From CAZUSC01 sp964622915 (GTDB lineage: Bacteria > Patescibacteriota > Andersenbacteria > UBA10190): a DNA stretch of 6,885 nt. The notes under the pieces are model-generated. The model saw only the letters and a list, made by a program, of their open reading frames with translations, had not been told where the DNA came from and ran no database searches. The stretch spans positions 1-6,885 of the forward strand of contig CAZUSC010000094.1 in assembly GCA_964622915.1 (NCBI GenBank), given 5' to 3'. Numbering within the stretch: the stretch's first letter is position 1; every line of letters begins with the position of its first letter. The position numbers and the translations under genes are program-made. Below, one piece after another: positions 4,156 to 6,885 of this stretch.

Positions 4156-4170
4156 GCGGCCCATGGCCGC
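4156..4170 (+). other. GC-rich hairpin in the ftsE leader
   Basis: GCGGCC (4156-4161) and GGCCGC (4165-4170) form a 6-bp stem with a CAT loop, between prfB and ftsE. The TTTT that follows is separated by TTAGCGCG, so it is at best a weak prfB terminator. It would lie near the 5' end of a transcript from the promoter at 4135-4143 and might stabilise it. Confidence 0.4.
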
Positions 4171-4199
4171 TTAGCGCGTTTTAACTTTAGTATTGATGC

Positions 4200-4880
4200 A
4201 TGATTTCCTTCACGGACGTTTCAAAAATATATTCAGAAGAAAGTCACGCTTTAAGCCAAGTTACGATCAAAATCCCTACCGGGGACTTTGTGTCGATTGT
4301 TGGCCAAAGCGGCGCTGGTAAGTCTACGATGTTGAAATTACTATCGGCCGAGGAGAAACCGACGCGTGGGCAGATCATTATCGATGGCTGGGATATCACC
4401 AAGATCAAGCGCTGGCAGATCCCGCATCTGCGCCGACAGATTGGCGTAGTCTTTCAAGATTACAAACTACTGCCCAAGCGGACCGCCTTTGAAAACGTCG
4501 CTTTTGCCATGGAAGTGGGCGGGGCGCCAACTAAAGAGATCCGGCAAACTGCTCCGCAAATTTTAAAGCTGGTTAACCTGCTGGACAAAGCCAGCTTGTA
4601 TCCCAATGAAATGTCTGGCGGCGAGCGCCAGAGGGTTTCCCTCGCCCGGGCGCTGGCTTACAAGCCCCAGATTTTATTAGCCGACGAGCCGACGGGCAAT
4701 CTGGATGCTTTGCATTCCTGGGATATCGTGCAGCTACTGATCAAAATAAATAAATTGGGCACCACCGTCTTACTAGCCACCCATAATGACGACATAGTCA
4801 ACGCGCTCAAAAAGAGAGTTATAACGCTTAACAAAGGCCGCGTTGTCGCCGACCAGCAGGCCGGAACGTATAAACTATAA
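4200..4880 (+). CDS. ftsE: Cell division ATP-binding protein FtsE
   Basis: Cytoplasmic ATPase of the FtsEX complex. With FtsX it passes ATP-driven shape changes across the membrane to activate peptidoglycan hydrolases at division; it is not thought to transport a substrate. The 226 residues have every ABC motif: Walker A GQSGAGKST (35-43), Q-loop Gln86 in VVFQDYKLLP, signature MSGGERQR (138-145), Walker B ILLADEPTGNLD with Asp162 and Glu163, and H-loop His195 in LLATHND. The stretch LLPKRTAFENVAFAMEV is typical of FtsE and separates it from LolD/MacB relatives, as does the adjoining ftsX. The ATG at 4200 is the only start matching the family N-terminus; no clear Shine-Dalgarno is visible. It starts 90 bp after prfB and is followed 62 bp later by ftsX. 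The gap is unusual, since ftsE and ftsX commonly overlap. Confidence 0.95.
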   Translation: MISFTDVSKIYSEESHALSQVTIKIPTGDFVSIVGQSGAGKSTMLKLLSAEEKPTRGQIIIDGWDITKIKRWQIPHLRRQIGVVFQDYKLLPKRTAFENVAFAMEVGGAPTKEIRQTAPQILKLVNLLDKASLYPNEMSGGERQRVSLARALAYKPQILLADEPTGNLDALHSWDIVQLLIKINKLGTTVLLATHNDDIVNALKKRVITLNKGRVVADQQAGTYKL

Positions 4881-4888
4881 CTATATGT

Positions 4889-4901
4889 CCAGTAACAACT
4901 T
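4889..4901 (+). repeat. Third copy of the CCAGTAACAA element, before ftsX
   Basis: CCAGTAACAACTT resembles the arms of the inverted repeat around the htrA leader (931-950, 1056-1074). It sits in the 62-bp ftsE-ftsX spacer, preceded by TATGT as copy 1 is preceded by TATGC, and followed by GGAAATTGG/CGGAAATTT, AT-rich words similar to those in other gaps here. Confidence 0.4.
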
Positions 4902-4942
4902 TTGGAAATTGGCTATTAGTAATCGGAAATTTATTTAATGGT

Positions 4943-5866
4943 ATGTTAGGAATTTCCTTCTGGCGCGTCCTGCGTAACGCCTTGCGCAACTTCAAGCGCA
5001 ACATATGGCTGTCGATTGCCACCACCATTATTATGACGCTGACGCTGCTGATGATGTTGTTCCTGTATTTTTTGAATGTCTTAGGCTTAGAAGTAATAAG
5101 CAACATTCAACAAAAAGTTGACTTGTCCGCAGTTTTTAAAGACAACACCTCACTGAATCAAATTACAGTCGTCGCGGACGATATCAAGGCGCGGGCCGAT
5201 GTGCAAGAAGTACGCATTGTCACCAGCGACCAGGCCTTAGAAATTTTCCGCCAGCGCCATACGGAGGACCCTTTTATTGAAGAATCGCTCAAGGAATTAG
5301 AGTCTAATCCGCTGCCCGCCAGTATTTTCGTTGTGGCTACTGATCCCCGACACTATCAAAACATTGCCCAGCAGCTTGAGTCAGAAAAATACGCCGCCTT
5401 TATTGAACAAGTAAACTTTGAAAATTCCCGGACCGTCATTGACCGGCTCATAACTGTAATGGGCGGGGTGCGTAACGTCGGTGTGGCAACCACCGCGATT
5501 TTGGCTTCGCTCGTGATATTAATCATGTTTAACACCATTCGGCTGGCAATTTACAGTTTTCGCGAGGAAATCGACATTATGCGCTTAGTGGGCGCTTCCG
5601 GTTGGTACATCCGCGGCCCCTTTATTGTGGAGGCGGTGCTGGTGGCGCTCTTAAGCGTCATGGTTAGCTCCTTAATTATTTACCCGGCCTTGAATGCAGT
5701 AGCCTTGCCGGCCCAGCGGTTTTTCTTTAGTGGCCAAGGTACGCAATTCAATGTTTACGAGTATGCTGTTCAAAACTGGATGACGGTGATTGGTTTGCAG
5801 GCCGCCTTAGCCATTGGCCTGGCTGTTATTAGTAGTTGGATCGCCATCCGCCGCTACCTCCGCTGA
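4943..5866 (+). CDS. ftsX: Cell division protein FtsX, FtsEX permease-like subunit
   Basis: Integral membrane partner of FtsE that links the cytoplasmic ATPase to extracellular cell-wall hydrolases or their adaptors. The 307 residues show the FtsX topology: cytoplasmic basic N-terminus (RNALRNFKRN), TM1 at about 22-48, a large extracellular domain (about 50-175) with the hallmark NPLPASIFV (122-130), then TM2 (about 181-204), TM3 (about 225-255) and TM4 (about 280-301), ending in the basic RRYLR. The cytoplasmic loop EEIDIMRLVGASGWYIRGPFIVEA (208-231) is the conserved FtsE-contact region. The ATG at 4943 is preferred; the ATG at 4938 is out of frame and meets a stop after three codons. No good Shine-Dalgarno is present. 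The gene ends in TGA, supporting the standard code. The next gene is convergent. Confidence 0.95.
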   Translation: MLGISFWRVLRNALRNFKRNIWLSIATTIIMTLTLLMMLFLYFLNVLGLEVISNIQQKVDLSAVFKDNTSLNQITVVADDIKARADVQEVRIVTSDQALEIFRQRHTEDPFIEESLKELESNPLPASIFVVATDPRHYQNIAQQLESEKYAAFIEQVNFENSRTVIDRLITVMGGVRNVGVATTAILASLVILIMFNTIRLAIYSFREEIDIMRLVGASGWYIRGPFIVEAVLVALLSVMVSSLIIYPALNAVALPAQRFFFSGQGTQFNVYEYAVQNWMTVIGLQAALAIGLAVISSWIAIRRYLR

Positions 5867-5868
5867 GA

Positions 5869-5963
5869 TAGAAATTAAGAAAATGGAAAATAGATATTAG
5901 AAATTGCGACATAGAGAAATTAGCCCGCGACTACCATTTTCTAGTTTCTGATTTCTAATGTCT
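5869..5963. repeat. AT-rich repeat cluster between convergent genes
   Basis: TAGAAAT occurs at 5869-5875 and 5898-5904 on the plus strand and at 5957-5951 on the minus strand. Longer inverted matches are GAAATTAAGAAAATGG (5871-5886) with 5934-5948, and AGATATTAGAAAT (5892-5904) with 5951-5963 (one mismatch in 13). The pairs are interleaved, not nested, so they look like copies of a short repeat in both orientations and not like one hairpin. The right end overlaps the stop codon of the minus-strand gene. No T-tract terminator is evident for either gene. Confidence 0.55.
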
Positions 5964-6885
5964 ACAGCCGCGCAATAATGTCCACCAGTGAGGGGGGCAG
6001 CTCGTTTATCTTCACCAGTTCAACTTGGCTTACCAAGTCATAGACGGCGGGAAGATAACGGGAGGACCGGAGCGTTAGGCGCAAACGCTGGCCGGCAAAC
6101 TGGTCGCTGGTTAACAGGCGTACTTCCATCACTCCCGGATGGGCGCGCAGACGCCGCAATAAATCATATTTAAGTCCCGCCACCCATACATCTAGTACGC
6201 GCGGGCAGCCTAAGTTGTTGGCAATGTCATCGCAGGTACCGAATTGCACCAAGGCGCTCTTATGCATGAGCAAAATAGGGAAGTTCAGTGCTTCGGCCGT
6301 AGCAGTAAATCGTGTCGTTACCACAACTGTCCGATCACGGAAGAGATGTTCGAGAATGTTACTTAAGAGCTGGGCTCCCAGCTCATCAGCCACATCATCC
6401 AGTAATACGACCGGCACGTCCGCCAGGGCTGCGCGCGCAATATTTACTTTTAATCTCTCGGTGGAAGATAGCTTGGCGGCCGGCCGACTCATTAAGTGCT
6501 TTATTTCCAGTACCTCGGCGACATGTCCTAGACGAGCTGGTAAGTTGCGCACATTGTTAGCGCGGCCAAATTCATGCAGGGCTTCGGAAACCGTGTCACC
6601 CAGCGGCTCACTTTCTTCGGCCGAAATATATCCGCAGGCTAAACGCTGCTTGTGGGGCGGCCCACCATTGACGAACACCTGGCCGCGGCGGGGGACAATG
6701 ATACCGGCTAACACTCTTAGTAAAGTAGTTTTACCGCTGCCGGACTCGCCATAAATGGTCACCCACTGGCCCACCTGCAGCGAAAAACTAACATCTCGCA
6801 AAACAGAATGCGTCGTGTGCTGCCGTCCGGTTAAACTCTTCAGCAAACTCGTCGGCACCGGATATTCCACAAAGACATTTTTTAA
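5962..6885 (-). CDS. Degenerate ABC-type ATPase with C-terminal domain, 5' partial
   Basis: Nucleotide-binding subunit related to ABC exporter ATPases, probably not a normal hydrolysing one. The frame stays open to the window edge. The residues LKNVF before the in-frame GTG (6870) look like the first strand of an ABC domain, so the true start is outside. Numbering from that GTG (302 residues): Walker A GESGSGKTT is intact (41-49). The Q-loop reads GYISAEE with Ala84 where Gln is expected, the signature is LSSTE (134-138) instead of LSGGQ, Walker B is VVLLDDV with Asp159 replacing the catalytic Glu, and the H-loop position is Arg187 in VVVTTRFTA. The C-terminal part (about 225-302), with HPGVMEVRLL and PPSLVDIIARL, resembles the DUF4162-type tail of ABC-2 exporter ATPases. 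It is convergent with ftsX, so not in that operon; a permease partner, if any, would be to the right. Confidence 0.82.
   Translation of the reverse strand, partial: LKNVFVEYPVPTSLLKSLTGRQHTTHSVLRDVSFSLQVGQWVTIYGESGSGKTTLLRVLAGIIVPRRGQVFVNGGPPHKQRLACGYISAEESEPLGDTVSEALHEFGRANNVRNLPARLGHVAEVLEIKHLMSRPAAKLSSTERLKVNIARAALADVPVVLLDDVADELGAQLLSNILEHLFRDRTVVVTTRFTATAEALNFPILLMHKSALVQFGTCDDIANNLGCPRVLDVWVAGLKYDLLRRLRAHPGVMEVRLLTSDQFAGQRLRLTLRSSRYLPAVYDLVSQVELVKINELPPSLVDIIARL

Noticed and set aside
4200..5866. LolCDE/MacB-type transporter instead of FtsEX
   Set aside because: The membrane subunit has the FtsX ECD hallmark NPLPASIFV and the EEIDIMRLVGAS loop, and the pair follows prfB as FtsEX does in many bacteria.
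6215..6754. Plus-strand 179-codon frame
   Set aside because: Antisense shadow of the ABC ATPase; serine/arginine-rich composition and no motifs.
6868..6870. GTG at 6870 as start of the ABC ATPase
   Set aside because: The frame is open to the window edge and LKNVF just upstream fits the first strand of an ABC domain, so the start is probably outside the window.
1..6885. CRISPR array, insertion sequence, rRNA or integrase
   Set aside because: No regularly spaced direct repeats, transposase motifs, rRNA conserved words or tyrosine-recombinase signatures were seen on either strand.

Overview
The window reads like part of a small, compactly coded bacterial genome, most probably from the Patescibacteria/CPR group. 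The signs are short stand-alone enzymes (an 87-residue alkyltransferase, an acylphosphatase of about 93 residues), weak or absent Shine-Dalgarno sequences on most genes, tRNAs without encoded CCA, and AT-rich TAGAAAT-type repeats between genes. UGA is a normal stop: release factor 2 is present and two genes end in UGA, which argues against the recoded-UGA lineages (Gracilibacteria/Absconditabacteria). The lineage call is inference from gene style, not from a marker gene.

Layout. 1-246: tRNA-Gly(CCC) followed by a perfect 20-bp palindrome and a hairpin with a GAA/GAA internal loop. 195-860: a self-contained two-gene module. A 48-residue hydrophilic protein lies on the minus strand (272-418) and an 88-residue two-helix membrane protein on the plus strand (538-804). 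They diverge from one compact control region with a near-consensus sigma70-type promoter, and each gene ends in its own hairpin/T-tract terminator. I recognise neither protein. 861-1075: no gene, but repeats, including a 19-20-nt inverted repeat whose right arm abuts the start of the next gene.

1076-4109, plus strand: a membrane-anchored HtrA/Deg protease, an O6-alkylguanine-DNA alkyltransferase catalytic domain overlapping its 3' end, an acylphosphatase with no canonical start codon (AUA overlaps the previous stop as AUAG), tRNA-Thr(CGT), a tRNA-like hairpin element, and prfB. prfB is split by the classical +1 programmed frameshift (CUU UGA C) that autoregulates RF2. 4110-5866: ftsE and ftsX, the divisome ABC-like complex that controls peptidoglycan hydrolysis. 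The order prfB-ftsE-ftsX is a long-conserved bacterial arrangement and supports these calls. 5867-5961: a repeat-filled gap between convergent genes. 5962-6885, minus strand: an ABC ATPase with an intact Walker A motif but a degenerate Q-loop, signature, Walker B glutamate and H-loop. It runs off the right edge.

Most noteworthy: the unrecognised divergent small-protein module with overlapping promoters and a hairpin over one ribosome binding site; the tRNA-like hairpin ending 2 nt before prfB; the RF2 frameshift site without its usual SD-like stimulator; the AUA-start acylphosphatase; and the degenerate ABC ATPase. No mobile element, CRISPR array or rRNA was seen.
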